Assembly (NCBI GenBank): GCA_035578175.1
Contig: JAQMRL010000001.1
Span: forward strand, 46,957,553 to 47,021,552
Direction of reading: 5' to 3'
Source: Catonia carolina
Lineage: Eukaryota > Arthropoda > Insecta > Hemiptera > Achilidae
Length of the DNA: 64,000 nucleotides
Part shown: in pieces, positions 45,681 through 56,740 of the stretch
Layout of the letters: every line of letters starts with the position of its first letter
How positions within the stretch are numbered: position 1 is the first letter of the stretch
Translations under genes and position numbers: made by a program
Notes under the pieces: generated by a model
The model's database searches: none
What the model was told of the DNA's origin: nothing
Seen by the model: only the letters and a program-made list of their open reading frames with translations

Positions 45681-46384
45681 TTTTTTTTCTATTTAGGAAA
45701 TTTACAATCTGTTGGAAACAATCAGTGAATGTGATAACACAAAATTTGGAAAAATTTAACATGGTAAATAAACGTGAGTGAAGACACAGTTCAGTGACAG
45801 AACTCCGACGTGAATAGATAAGTGTAGCATTAAGTTTAGCATTAAGAACACTGTAATGAATAGTCAATTACAGTACTACGTTAATTGATGAGGTTCCGGC
45901 TCCATCGACGTTTTAGACGTTTTATTGGATTGTTTGGGAGAGTCTGCTTAGCCAGATTTGAGATCAATGGGTTATGGTGGTTCACGAGTTTCTTCCTAAA
46001 TTTTGTATAGAGTTTTAAGAAAACGTCATTTATGTAGGGTACGTTTAGGTCTGAGTGTAGCGTTTTATTGGTTATATAATAGGGAGCGTTAACTATCCTC
46101 CGTAAAAGCTTCGATTGGAAACGCTGAATTTTTGCTAATACCGATGGTTTTGCACAGCAGTAAAGCTGACTGGCATAGCTCCATGTTGGTCGAAGGTAGG
46201 AGTTGTAAATGGTTAATTTGGATGTAGTTGGTAACTTGGATTTGCGTGAAAGAAGTCTGTATAACTGTTTGAACCTGTCCTGGAGTGCCTTTCTCGTTTT
46301 ATCCACGTGTACATTCCACGTAAGCCTCTTATCTAGGTATAAACCTAGAATATTAAGAATATTAGAATATCTAGAAAATGGAAT
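45681..46384 (-). mobile_element. Jockey-like LINE tail, intact C-terminal frame with 3' untranslated region
   Basis: The minus strand is open from about 46384 to a stop at 45881: NILGLYLDKRLTWNVHVDKT, ALQDRFKQLYRLLSRKSKLP, LRPTWSYASQLYCCAKPSVL, AKIQRFQSKLLRRIVNAPYY, then ITNKTLHSDLNVPYIND and the basic end RLKRRWSRNLIN. These are Jockey-clade RT C-terminal motifs, about 165 codons without a stop. The segment 45880-45681 matches the tail at 48998-49240 and is the 3' untranslated region, ending in an A-run (T-run on the plus strand at 45681). The palm with its catalytic aspartates is absent, so this is a 5'-truncated, fairly recent insertion. It has no ATG at the start of the similarity. Confidence 0.9.
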
Positions 46385-47984
46385 ATTAAGTTAATTTTTA
46401 TTTTATCTTACTTATTAAATGGTTTAAGCAGAGAAAATAGAAAGTTGTTAATAGCATTGTAAGATTAGCTAGCCACTGCGCCCATGGAGCTCACAAGTTT
46501 CTTGCTTGCCTCAGAGGGATTGCAAGAATCTAAATACCAATTAATTATTACCAGTGTATTATTAAATGAAGTTCTTTTAATAGAGCAATAAAGTGGGAAA
46601 GCACAAAAAATCAAACTTTAATAATCAAAAGGAGGACGCTTCTTAGTAACGTAAAAGGCGGTTAGGCATAAATTAGAAGAAAATAAAAATACAGGAAATC
46701 AAATTCGTTAAATATTTCTGACCAAAAAAAAAACCAGACAGAAACAAACATCACAAAAACATGTTAATATAGGTTCTAAATACAATGTATAAAATATAAC
46801 TAACTGAACAAACTAAACGTGTGAAAACAACAACGAGAATAACACTCAATAAAATTTTGACGTGATTTCTGAAAATAAGATACCGGAAGCAATGCTGTGT
46901 AATTTTTTTGGTTGAATTTTTATGGTAAGGACTCGAAGCAGAGATTTGGTTACGATTTATTTGTTTTCTACGACTAAACATCTACAAAAACCGTAAATCT
47001 GTGAATAGTTCAGTGAACAATTAACGAGTTTTAGATACTTACATCAAAACTATATGATTTCATTCGAGAACAAGAGAACTTCCGCAAACCAGCCCCACTT
47101 AGTCTTAACGGAGGCAACATATTGATTAACCACGGCATCGATTTGGTAAATCTTTAAAGAACTGAATATTAAAACAGCATTATTTTTTCTCCATTAATCA
47201 AAAATTTGAAGAAAATAACGATGGATTAAGGAAATTCTGTGCGTGGAGAACTAATTTAAAAAATAATGGTTGACCGGAATAAGTCCACTGGAAGCTCAGA
47301 CCAAACTCAACAAAAAACTTTTATCCTTTTAAATATAGATGTTGTTACACTGAATACTTTAATATTTTTCTTTTTAAGTCGGCGTTTTTGTAATACTTCC
47401 CTACCATAAAATTTTGCACAATCCGTTTTTAAAAATCAAAGCTCAAAGTTCAATCGTGAATTAATTAATAATACTCTATAACGCAACAAGTTTATCTGAA
47501 TCGTTAAATTATATTGGGTTATCATTTAATAATCTGATCTGGTGAGTTCTTGAATGTTATTTTACAGCTACAGATTTCTGTTTCTGTTGAACAGGCAAAC
47601 GCTTAAATTACCTGTTAACTAACAGTAACAAACGTATTTCGTTTGTGTTGTAATTAAATATATCAATGTTTATTTAATGTTCAGTTCTGTAATGAAAGTT
47701 GCGTGTTCGTTAAACTTTACTGACGAACGCAGTTGAAATAAACGAAACTGTTCTATTAATTTCTGTCCCGTTATTTTACTTAAATATTTTGCACGATATT
47801 TCGCTGTCTTAAAAACAAATATAAGTTTCAATTTTAAATAAACATAAATATATTTTTTTTATGAAGTCTGAAAAATATTTATAATTAGCCAAGAAAAATT
47901 TATAAAATATTATTCGTCTCTTGTCATTTTGTTGACCAACTACCTTCTAGTCGGGTTCACATAATTTGCAAAAGATTCAAAATA
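46385..47984. other. A+T-rich non-genic DNA
   Basis: No feature recognised. A 76-codon minus-strand frame (46981-46751) has no domain. Confidence 0.5.
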
Positions 47985-48560
47985 TTGTTACTCCTTTTTA
48001 AAAATTTCTTACAAATCACTAGTCTGATTAAACTTTACGGTGCATCAATCTTTGGAAAATGTCACAAAACAACTTTAAAAAAAACGACTTCACAACTTTA
48101 CGACTTCAGAAAACTTTACAACTTTACGTCTATAACTCTTAGAGTTATGACAAATGCCCCTTTGTATGTGACAAACATAACATTGTATAAGATTTAAATG
48201 CGGGCATAGTTTCAAAATTGTTAGCGATGCGTAGGCTACAATGTGTTAAACAGCAAGACCATTAATAGCATGAACTCAAACGGGCAATCTTTCTCTACAC
48301 ATTAACTCCTTGTTAATCGACGCCCCTAAAGAAAGAGGAATCAGGATTTACTGTGAGCTACATGAGGGAGTAAAATTTGATGCCCTAAACATAAAATTTA
48401 TATTTCAAAACTTCTCATACCTTACAAATCACTATTTCACGGTATATTAATCATATAATTAACATCACCCCACAATCGGTCACTGGAATAATTTACTTGC
48501 GCTTCAATGTCATGTCATTAATTTTCTTAATTCATCATAATTTGCTGCTTGTATTTGAAA
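47985..48560 (+). mobile_element. DR-C copy 2, decayed Jockey-like LINE tail
   Basis: A 70-codon frame (47985-48197) reads LLLFKNFLQITSLIKLYGAS then IFGKCHK and, near its end, ITLRVMTNAPLYVTNITLYK. The last corresponds to the Jockey motif LR.I.NAP.YV.N.TLH+DL, and the first to LLYK..L+P...YG...WG. After a frame change, LSLHINSLLIDAPKERGIRI is shared with the copy at 37950-38425, as is the noncoding tail to about 48560. Short AAC/TTTAC-type repeats inside (48075-48130) have scrambled the middle. Confidence 0.6.
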
Positions 48561-48997
48561 TATTGAACAATTTTGTGAACGAAACATAAAGTCAAAAAAA
48601 ATATGCCCCCATTATCTCCAGATCTCAATCCAACGGAACTTTTCCTGTGAGATTGGTTGAAGTAAATATAGTGTATTCAAGACGGATTAACGCGTGAAAC
48701 GATGTAAGATAAACCGAATAATAGAATCTACAAAAATTGTTAAGACTAGGCTTTAACTGCCTTTATGATTCGTTGTGATACAGTTTGAAAAGAATGGATT
48801 TTTAAAGCAAAATTATGCATGAACAAAATACAGGCCATTGTGAGCAACTTTGTAGGAAATAAGTAAGATTTTTATTCTTTCAATTTCATTCTTCATTGTT
48901 TTCAGAATCGAAAATATCGCAACTATCGCTAACTTATGAAAAAATTCTTCTATTTTTATTGAAAAACAGTAATTATTTTAGTAACAATTAAGAATAC

Positions 48998-49240
48998 AAT
49001 CCAATAAGACGACTAAACCGTCAATGGAGCCGGGATCTCATCAATTAACGTAGTACTGTAATTGACTATCCATTACAGTGTTCTAAATGCTGCACTTATC
49101 TAATCACGTCGGAGTTCTGTCACTGGACTGTGTCTCCACGCACGTTTATTTATCATTTTAATGTTTTTCCAAATTTTGTGTTATCACATTCACTGATTAT
49201 TTCCAACTGATTTTAAATTTACTAAATAAAGGGAAAAAAT
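48998..49240 (+). mobile_element. Short Jockey-like insertion with a 7-bp target duplication
   Basis: Encodes only the last codons of the same Jockey family as 45681-46384 (IRRLNRQWSRDLIN then stop, against IKRLKRRWSRNLIN) and then its 3' untranslated region, including CACGTCGGAGTTCTGTCACT and TTGTGTTATCACATTCACTG, ending GGGAAAAAAT. AGAATAC flanks both sides (48991-48997 and 49241-49247), a target-site duplication. The surrounding sequence is continuous with the DUF4817-type remnant, so the insertion is the younger event. Confidence 0.88.
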
Positions 49241-49577
49241 AGAATACTATTTAAATTTGTTATTAATAAAAATCGAAATTCAATATCTTGTATTTATATT
49301 TTACTTACTTAATGCAAACAATTTCCTCAAAATTCACCTTTCTACATGGTGAATTAAAAAAAAATTACTCAATTAAGTGTCTAACAAACTTATTTTACTT
49401 TAAACCCAAAAAAGTGTTATTTTCGACTCATATGTTTTTGTAAAATTTATCTCCGGTAACTTTAAAATTATGGAAAATACAGTTTCGGGACAAATTTTAT
49501 TCATTTTTTCATGTTAAAAACCATAAGATGCCATTCTGTTTTCCTCTTAATAGAAACTTCACCATAATTTGCACCTT

Positions 49578-49763
49578 TTAGCTAATTAGCATACTACATC
49601 TTTCCATTACACCACATAGCTATTTGTTTATTGTTTTTTCTTTTCTTGTCGTAGGTTATATGTGTCGTACACTTTTCTCGAGTGGTTTACATATATTGCT
49701 TAATATAAAAACTGTATGTTTCAACCAAACATTTTTTTACGTATATTGCTTTATATTAATTAA
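49578..49763 (+). repeat. Local segmental duplication, copy A
   Basis: Paired with 50171-50288 plus 50890-50940. Shared: ATCTTTCCATTACAC.ACA, TTTCTTTTCTT/TTTTCTTTTCTT, GGTTAT(A/G)TGTGT(C/T)GTACA and CTCGAGTGGTTT, then, after a gap in copy B, CAACCAAA-like sequence and the exact 27-bp TTACGTATATTGCTTTATAT + TAATTAA. Confidence 0.8.
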
Positions 49764-50170
49764 GTATTTATTTTAAATAGAGTAGCCTTAATATTTTCAG
49801 TGAGGCCTCTTTTCATCGGCATATTTGAATTCCATTCAAAACCTTTCGCCAGCAGTTACTCGCTAACGAAGCGTTGCCGAACGTATATTATATGAACATA
49901 TTTTATAATTTTTAGTTTTAAAATCCCGCTCTCGAGTTTGGCCGTACATTTTACAACATGGGTAACATTATTGTTATTATGCACATTAATAACTAGACTA
50001 CATTAACAACATTAACGTTTACATTAATAACTACTCTCTAATAATAAGTTAATATTCATATTTTAGATTTTTAAACGAGATAATTGTTTTTTTTTATGGA
50101 AGATGCTCAATAATGAAAAATATTTCTCAAATCACTACCTAAGGGAAACGTTTTATTCTTTTAGTTATTT

Positions 50171-50288
50171 TAGTCATTAGCTTACTGTATCTTTCCATTA
50201 CACAACACAGTTGTATATTTAATGTTTCTTTTCTTTTTATAGTGGGTTATGTGTGTTGTACAAATTTCTCGAGTGGTTTTAGCTTCAA
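50171..50288 (+). repeat. Local segmental duplication, copy B (first part)
   Basis: Diverged copy of 49578-49698 in the same orientation. The homology is interrupted after CTCGAGTGGTTTTAGC and resumes near 50890, so about 600 bp has been inserted in copy B or deleted from copy A. Confidence 0.8.
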
Positions 50289-52549
50289 ATATTCATACAC
50301 ATTATCACTCTGCATAAAAATATTTTAATAAGTTTCTGTAAATCTTTTAATTTTCTTACATTAAACATTGTCTTAAACTATGTTAATAAGAAAAGAGTTA
50401 TTCTTCAAAAGTTTCAGAAAAAGCAACAATTTACTGAACATTTATGTACAAATAAATTAATTATGTGTTTAATTAAAAAAATTGGAATGTAATATAAATA
50501 AACAATAGAGTAATCGTGTGTGAGAAGAAGAGTGTGCTTTTGGTTAGCGAGGAAAGATTAAACAACCCAAGAAGAGTTTTCCTTTTGTTAGCGGAGGAGT
50601 ATTTTTGGAATGGTGAAGTTGTGAAGTTTGTTATTTTACGTAAAAGGGAAACTTTATTTAATTACTGATCCTGTTGCTTTTTGTTTTTGTACCTTTTCTA
50701 CTAGTCTGCTTCTGTATGTGTGTATTTGTGTGAAAGTTAGACAAATAAATACAGCAAGAGGAAATGAGAAACATACATACAAAAACGAATGAAATTAAAC
50801 TCTCAGTACTACCAAATGCGCGTACACATGGAAACATTTATGTGTAACAGATATACAAAAGCACTTTCTAATTTAAGTAACTTAAGTATTAGTAGTAACC
50901 AAAATTGTGTTTGTTACGTATATTGCTTTATATTAATTAAACTGTATGTTATTCTAAAAACTATTAATGAACCAGTCTAACTTTTTCAGTATCATTAAAC
51001 TTTGAATAGAATTTCGTGACATAATTTTATAATTCATCTATTGAACATAAAGTCAGTTGGAACATGTTGGAATTGAACTCGTAAAAATGGTTTTATGAAT
51101 TATAAATTGAGTTTAAAAGTTGATGAGAATTTCCATTAAACCTTTTAATTCCAGAGATATTTTAAGTAATGTGAACTAAAAAGCCTGTTTTTTTAAGGTA
51201 TCCACATGCAAACAAATTCACACACACATTCTTGTTTTTGCATGCTGGTTTTTCAAACACTGCACATCTTTAATTACCAATAATACGAAATATTTTTTTC
51301 CAATTTTCATGATTCTCTTTGTCAGAAGGACTCAAGATGGTCTAAACTTATTTTGAGCTCAGGCGTTCATAGAGACCGGTTGGCGTGATAATAGTCGAAG
51401 ACGTTTCAAAATAGCCGATCGTGAGTGAAAAGTTGGGATTTCATAATTTTTCTATAGATGCCGAATAGGCTACTGAAGATTGCTTGTGCAAAAGTTCAGA
51501 TCTGTTGCTTTGGTAAATTTTTCTGGGAAGTTTGGGTTAGATAGGTAACGAATAAGCGTTTTTGGAGGCCTGCTGTAAAAACACAGGAGCTCTTGGTGAA
51601 AATCGGCTAAAAGGGGCAATTGCCTATCCACCAGGGCTCCACAAATTCTTAATAGCATTGGGGTTTTTCAAATAACTGTGGCTTCTCCAAATTTTACTTA
51701 GCCGTAATATTCAGAAATATGGAGTAAAGTCAATTTTTTTTATCGGAAAACGTGCATCTTCACCCAACATGGGCTCAGTTTATGATTTTGCTGTTTTATT
51801 TATTTTTTTAGAATTGTGTCTGTTTATATTATTACTCATCAATAACTTACTTGTTGATTTATTGGTGACCAAAATATCGTAATAATAAAAAAACATTGGA
51901 ATGGTAGGGATAGAATAAAAACATAACACAATTGTTGACATTTCCCTTGTAGTATTATATAAACAGTTCCGAGGGAGGTGGAGGGTTGTTTGCCGATGGC
52001 GGATCAAGTGGCCAGGCGGCGGGTTTTTGGTTGGTAAGGCGGTTGCGGTCTCCTTGGGGCTGAACGAGGACGCCTCAATTGAATCCAACACTACTTCCCC
52101 CATTGTGAGGAAGGGAATATGAGTTTTTCTCGCCGCCTCGGATAAAAAAAACACAATTGTTGTTGAATTAGCTGTCATGTCAACGTCTCAGTTCCAATCA
52201 GGCAACCACGAGCAGGCATCATTCTATAAAACTTTAGGAATATATGAACCAACGTGAATGCTAGATTTATTTATGAATTGTACAAGTTACAACCTTTTTC
52301 ACTGATAAGCTGTCGCAAGGCAAAATACGAGTATTTTCATCTGCTGATACTCTGTCTCCTTTTTACTACCAAGTACAATTTTCCAGCTAGGTTAGTATTA
52401 TTTTTGATTCCTATCCTACAATTTGACAAGTGAGGTAAATCAAAATTGAATAATCCACGGTGTACAAAATAAACGAAATGTAAAAATGAACTATTTCGGG
52501 TTCAGGAAATGTAAGCTGTTTTTAAAATGTTTATTTTTTTATTTAATTT
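50289..52549. other. Non-genic DNA
   Basis: Bases 50289-50890 are the extra sequence within duplication copy B, followed by its second part (50890-50940). No transposon domain found. Most of the remainder is A+T-rich. A G+C-richer block at 51960-52180 is listed separately as a weak exon candidate. Confidence 0.45.
51963..52178 (-). CDS. Weak candidate first exon or chance frame
   Basis: On the minus strand a frame opens at ATG (52178) in a fair start context (GACATGAC) and reads MTANSTTIVFFLSEAARKTH, then IPFLTMGEVVLDSIEASSFS and a Pro/Thr-rich LPTKNPPPGHLIRHRQ. Composition to about 51963 is clearly G+C-richer than the flanks; the frame then continues to 51780 in A+T-rich sequence. I find no convincing GTRAGT donor and recognise no family. 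It could be an exon, a repeat fragment or chance. Confidence 0.18.
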
Positions 52550-52882
52550 ATCAAACCCACCGGGTTGGTCTAGAGGTAAAGTCGTCGCCAAAATCAGCTG
52601 TTTAACAGCTGATTTTAGGAGACGAAGGTTCCTGGTTCAAATCCTAGTAAAGGTTACTAGTTACTTTTATACGGATTTGAATGCTAGACAGTGGTTCCCG
52701 GCGTACTTTGATGGTTAGGGTTCAATTCACCATACTCTTTCAGGAATGGTCGACCTGAGTCTGTACAAGACTACACCTCATTTACACGTCATACACATCA
52801 TTCTCATCTCATTGGGTCATGGGGTTGCTTATTGTTCTGAATTGAACAGATTGCAACGAACAAACGTTAGGGATTACAAAAA
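52550..52882 (+). repeat. tRNA-derived SINE, best copy
   Basis: The tRNA-like head CCGGGTTGGTCTAGAGGTAA (A box) is followed by a 27-base near-perfect palindrome (52590-52616) and then GGTTCCTGGTTCAAATCCTA (B box). The body shares CTAGACAGTGGTT, TTTGATGGTTAGGGTT, TGTACAAGACTACACCTCAT and CATTGGGTCATGGGGTTGCT with the copy at 16615-17085. It ends in GGGATTAC followed by an A-run (52877-52888), as expected for retroposition. Confidence 0.88.
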
Positions 52883-54059
52883 AAAAAAACAAAAAGAAAA
52901 TTATTAAAACTTAATTTTGAAAAAACGTTGTAATTTTTCAATCATATTCGTTTAAAATTTCTTTTCATTTTAAGCTACTCTTAATAAATACCATTTCTAT
53001 TTTATTTAATAGAAAGATAGGAGACAACGTAAAGCCTCCGTTGACTAGCGTACATTTTGTTATTATTCTCATTCTATTTATGGATGATTTAACTTGATTT
53101 ATTTTTAGTACTATCTTCTGCTAAATTATGTGAAAACTATCTAAAAAACGTATTCAGTTATTAGAAATAATAATCTTCTTAGCATAATTCAAACTTATCT
53201 TTATTAACTCTTTTGTTTACATCTTTAAAAGGTAATGTAACATTCTTAACCCTTCCACAGGCCATCAAAGAAAACTTGAGTGTTTTCCGCTTGGGTGACA
53301 TGTATCCCACTTTTTTTAAAATAAGAAAAAGTTCCAAGAAGGCAAAAATTATATACCGAATATATATTTATAAATACGTTATTTAATAAATGAAAACATA
53401 AATATGATATTTGTTAATTGTGCATTATGTAACTTCTAATGGTTAATAAATGAAAGAAATAACTAATGAAAACAAATCACAATGCACGTCCCATGAACTG
53501 AATAGCCAAGTGAAGAACATGGCTTCTGTTTGTAAACATCTAACGATAACAGGATATACGTAAACACGGAAAATATTAGCTTAATAATCTCTCTTTAATT
53601 TTTGGTCTAATTGGTATTACAGTATACTACAAGGTTCGATGCAACGGTTATCTATCTATAGTGTGACAAAATTTAAATGCGTTTTGCGAGAAATCAAGTC
53701 GTTGTCGTGTTGGTTCAGTGTACGAGTGACGAGATATCTCGTCCATGCTCATGTAACAGTTCAGCTATAGCTTTTATTGAACATTGTTGTTGTTTTCGAA
53801 TTTGTCCTCTTCCAATTTGTATCCTACAGGATAACAGTAATATCTTTATCGACAGAAATTAAAAGCACGTAAATTAAAATTTGTTTTTATAATTACTATT
53901 TGTTCAAACATATATTACGTATTTAGTTTAATGTGAACAGATAACATCACACATAACATGTTGTAAAAAAGTGCAACAATGTAGCGGTTTTTTATTTACT
54001 GTTTTAAAGCCACATCAATACCAAAAATTATTAGTGACTACAAAAATCTCCTTCTTTTT
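52883..54059. other. A+T-rich non-genic DNA
   Basis: No recognised feature. Short plus-strand frames at 53677-53862 and 53971-54174 have no domain; the second overlaps the end of the minus-strand LINE tail that follows. Confidence 0.5.
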
Positions 54060-54680
54060 CTGCCTTTCAAGAATTAGGCATCTCTGCCTGTTCCGAACCT
54101 CTAAAAGTTTCCCTACTCTATCGGGCGTCCTCGTTCTCTCTTTCCCTCCGGTTTATAGCCTAGTGTTTGCTTAAGTATCCTATCCTCCCTTATTCTGTTT
54201 ATACGCTCCAACCACTGAATTCTGAGACACTCTGTCGTTTATAGAGAAGATGTTGAGTTCTTTTCTTATCTCGGTATTCCTGTAACGATCTTCTCTACTA
54301 CACCCATACGTTTATCGAAGAAATTTCATTTTAAGTGTTTGCAATTTACTATCCTTTTGCTTTCATAGCAGCCAAGTTTCACTGCCATAGTGTAGGATCC
54401 GCACTGCTATTGTTTTATAAAATCTCACCCTCGTGTTTTTGCTGGTGCTACTTTTTAAGGTTCGGTGGATAGTTCCGCATTTTTGCTGAAATCGGTGCTT
54501 CTTGTTGTAAGCATCTTTATTCCGTTGGTATGTAATGTTGCAACCTAGATACTAAAGGTGGGATAACTGTTCCAAAATATTATTCTTTATAACAATTAAT
54601 TTTGCTTCTGACTGGCTTCTTCCTCCTGAACTCCATTACCTTTGTCTCTTTAGTCGAAACTGTCAACTTGAACTACAAAA
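54060..54680 (-). mobile_element. RTE-like LINE fragment (RT thumb to C-terminus)
   Basis: On the minus strand from about 54676, decayed YLG-region sequence is followed by FSKNAELSTEP and KTRVRFYKTIAVRILHYGSE, TWLL, a stop, KQKDSKLQTLKMKFLR, a stop, TYGCSREDRYRNTEIRKELN, IFSINDRVSQNSVVGAYKQN and (frame-shifted) GGKERTRTPDRVGKLL. These match the family pattern KTR...YK..AVP.L.YGSETW.L.K....+.Q..EM+FLR...G.TR.D+.RN..IR+EL.I......I........H+.RM......+.....RGR+..GRP. Several stops and frame changes. Confidence 0.85.
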
Positions 54681-55784
54681 ATGATTGATACATGTAGTAT
54701 GCCTTTTCAATTAAATTTATTTTATTTTTATCATATTTTATTTTATTTATTAAATAAATGGATTTTAGGTTTTAATATTAATTTATAAGTTGAAAATATC
54801 ATTAAATGTAAGATTAATCGGTGACAAGCTCATTTTAAAATAAAGACAATATTTAGTATGTAATACATTAAGTTAAGTTAAATAACAGGATGCAATAAAT
54901 TAATGTATAACAAAACAATAACAGGACGCAGGTCATCAATTATTAGTAATAGTTTAACGTATTTTTTTTTTCTCTTTAACAACATGTAACGAACTTTGGT
55001 ATAGAAGTGGGAGTAGATTCTTCCAGAACAACATGACCGTTAAATTTAAAATCTTAAATTAATAAGTAGTGGGACATATTTAGAGATCGCTGATTGGTCA
55101 GGCCAATTGAAGGTTAATGAGAGAGGGGTTTCGGCGATGATGCCGGGAAAAGCGACGCGACACTCTGCTTTCATCTTCAGAATCGTACAGATGTATTTTT
55201 TGTAACAGATTTAGTTATAATTATAACATGTGAATTAAGATGCATTGTCTTATGTATATCTTTATAAAAATAGAGTCAGTTAATAATGTAATAGATGAGT
55301 AAATTGTTATAATATTTGTTTTTTTTTTTAATTAATTGTAAAGTAAATGTATTATTACTATTTTTTTTAACAAGTTTATAAATGTGTATCAGTTGAGTCC
55401 GGACACACGTAAGTCTTAATTTTATAATGTATTTCATTTTTAAATAATTAAAAAAGTGTATTATCAATATTAATAATTTCATAACATTCAATTTAAATCA
55501 TCATTAAAGTTATTTATCTGTATAAATGAGTTTGTTATCCGTCATTTATCCTGGAGTCAACTTTCTGCATGACACAACTCACTACCGGACAAATAATTTT
55601 CAAACCTTTGGATTATAATAATTTAAATATTCATAATAAATACATTATCTTAATTAAATATTATTACTCCTACATACATAATAATTATAGAACGTACTGT
55701 AGAATAAAACAAAAAAAAACTGTAAAGTTCATAAACATTGTTAAGTTTGAAGAATTATAATTTCTAAAATTCAACACATTAAAG
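54681..55784. other. A+T-rich non-genic DNA
   Basis: No gene recognised. A G+C-richer patch at 55080-55190 includes GCTGATTGGTCA (an inverted CCAAT-like site) but no adjoining reading frame, so no promoter is called. Confidence 0.45.
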
Positions 55785-56740
55785 GAAAAAATCTGGTGTG
55801 AAACACTCACACAACTGTCTCTTGCCAATGCAAATAATTAATAATAAACCTAACATTATTAATAAAATATTAGAAATAAACAAAAACTAACCTCAAAAAC
55901 ATAACCTTATTTTAATCATGAGTGAATGACGCAAAATGAAAATCGAACTCAATTTGGCTTAAAAAAACGGAAAATCGCACTTTCACGCTAAACTAGACTC
56001 TGTAGAGAAAAATTCTATAAATAAAAGTTGCAGATCTCTTAATTTTCTATAAATTTTATTATATACACTTTTGTCGTAAAGTGCATACTAAGGCCGAAAT
56101 CTTAAAAAAATCGATTTTTCACACGTTTTCGTGAGAAAAAAACAGAAAATCGCTAATTACCGCTAAACTAAGCGTTATAAAAAAAATGCTTGAAATAAAA
56201 GTTATAGGTTTTTAAATTCTCTACAACTTTTATTATATACATTTTTGCTCTAAAATTAATATTAAAGCCGTAATCTTAAAAAAACACTTTTTTACGTAAA
56301 AACACCCTCACCAAGAATTTCAGCAAACATGGCGCTACCCTTTCTTTTAAAGAATAAAAAATTGAGTAAATGAGGCGATTTTTAAAAAAATCGTAGGACC
56401 AGTTTTTGAGAAAATCGCAAAAAAGTGAAAAATTATACGAATAAACTACTACTTCCCGTTGACCGATTTTGATGAAAATGTTCGTGTCGGGTCCGGTAGT
56501 GGTATGTAACTTAAGTTTCAAGTTTCAAGTTCGTACGATGTTCCGTTCTTGAGATATTTTGTACACACACACACACACACACACAGACACACACATAGAC
56601 CAATCGCTAAAAACATGTTTTTTGGGTTCAGGGGGTGTGAAAACGTATAGATCCGGTGAAAACTCGATTTCGAAAAATCGACATGAAAAGAATACTTTTC
56701 TTCTTATATATTCATATAGGCAAGAGAAAGTAAAAATATA
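55785..56740 (+). repeat. DR-A dispersed repeat, uninterrupted reference copy
   Basis: The longest continuous copy of DR-A, about 950 bp, used here to define the family. It opens with TGGTGTGAAACACTCACACA, whose GTGTGA/TCACAC arms can pair. The middle has two related blocks built around CAGAAAATCGCTAATTACCG and AAAACGGAAAATCGCAC with T/A-rich spacers. Then come AAGAATTTCAGCAAACATGG, GAGAAAATCGCAAAAAAGTG, GTGTCGGGTCC, GTTCTTGAGATATTTTGTAC, a CA microsatellite, GGGTTCAGGGGGTGTGAAAA, ACTCGATTTCGAAAAATCGA and AGGCAAGAGAAAGTAAAAAT. There is no conserved reading frame, so it is a noncoding dispersed repeat of unknown class. Other copies: 18762-23365 (split), 24138-24625, 38925-40135 (split). Confidence 0.85.
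56563..56596. repeat. (CA)n microsatellite inside DR-A
   Basis: Alternating AC from 56563 to 56584, then imperfect AGACACACACA. The corresponding position in the copy at 18762-19261 is GT-rich on the plus strand, so the repeat is an ancestral part of the family. Confidence 0.92.

Larger units (their letters stand above)
48605..49880 (+). mobile_element. DUF4817-type transposon remnant, copy 2, split by a Jockey tail
   Basis: Starts with LSPDLNPTELFL then, after a stop, DWLK (RSPDLTPLDFFLWG.LK motif, with the final aspartate changed to E) and IQCIQDGLTRE-like C-terminal sequence. The following noncoding part aligns with copy 1 (35345-36162) through GAAAAACAGTAATT (48961), AACTTTAAAATTATGGAA (49459), TTTCGGGACAAATTTTATTC, AAGATGCCATTCTG and TTTCGCCAGCAGTTACTCGC (49845). 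Two interruptions lie within it: the Jockey tail at 48998-49240 and extra sequence at about 49575-49800. Confidence 0.65.

Noticed and set aside
55080..55190. Promoter, from a CCAAT-like site in a G+C-richer patch
   Set aside because: No transcript, initiator or adjoining coding frame can be identified; one CCAAT-like word is not enough.
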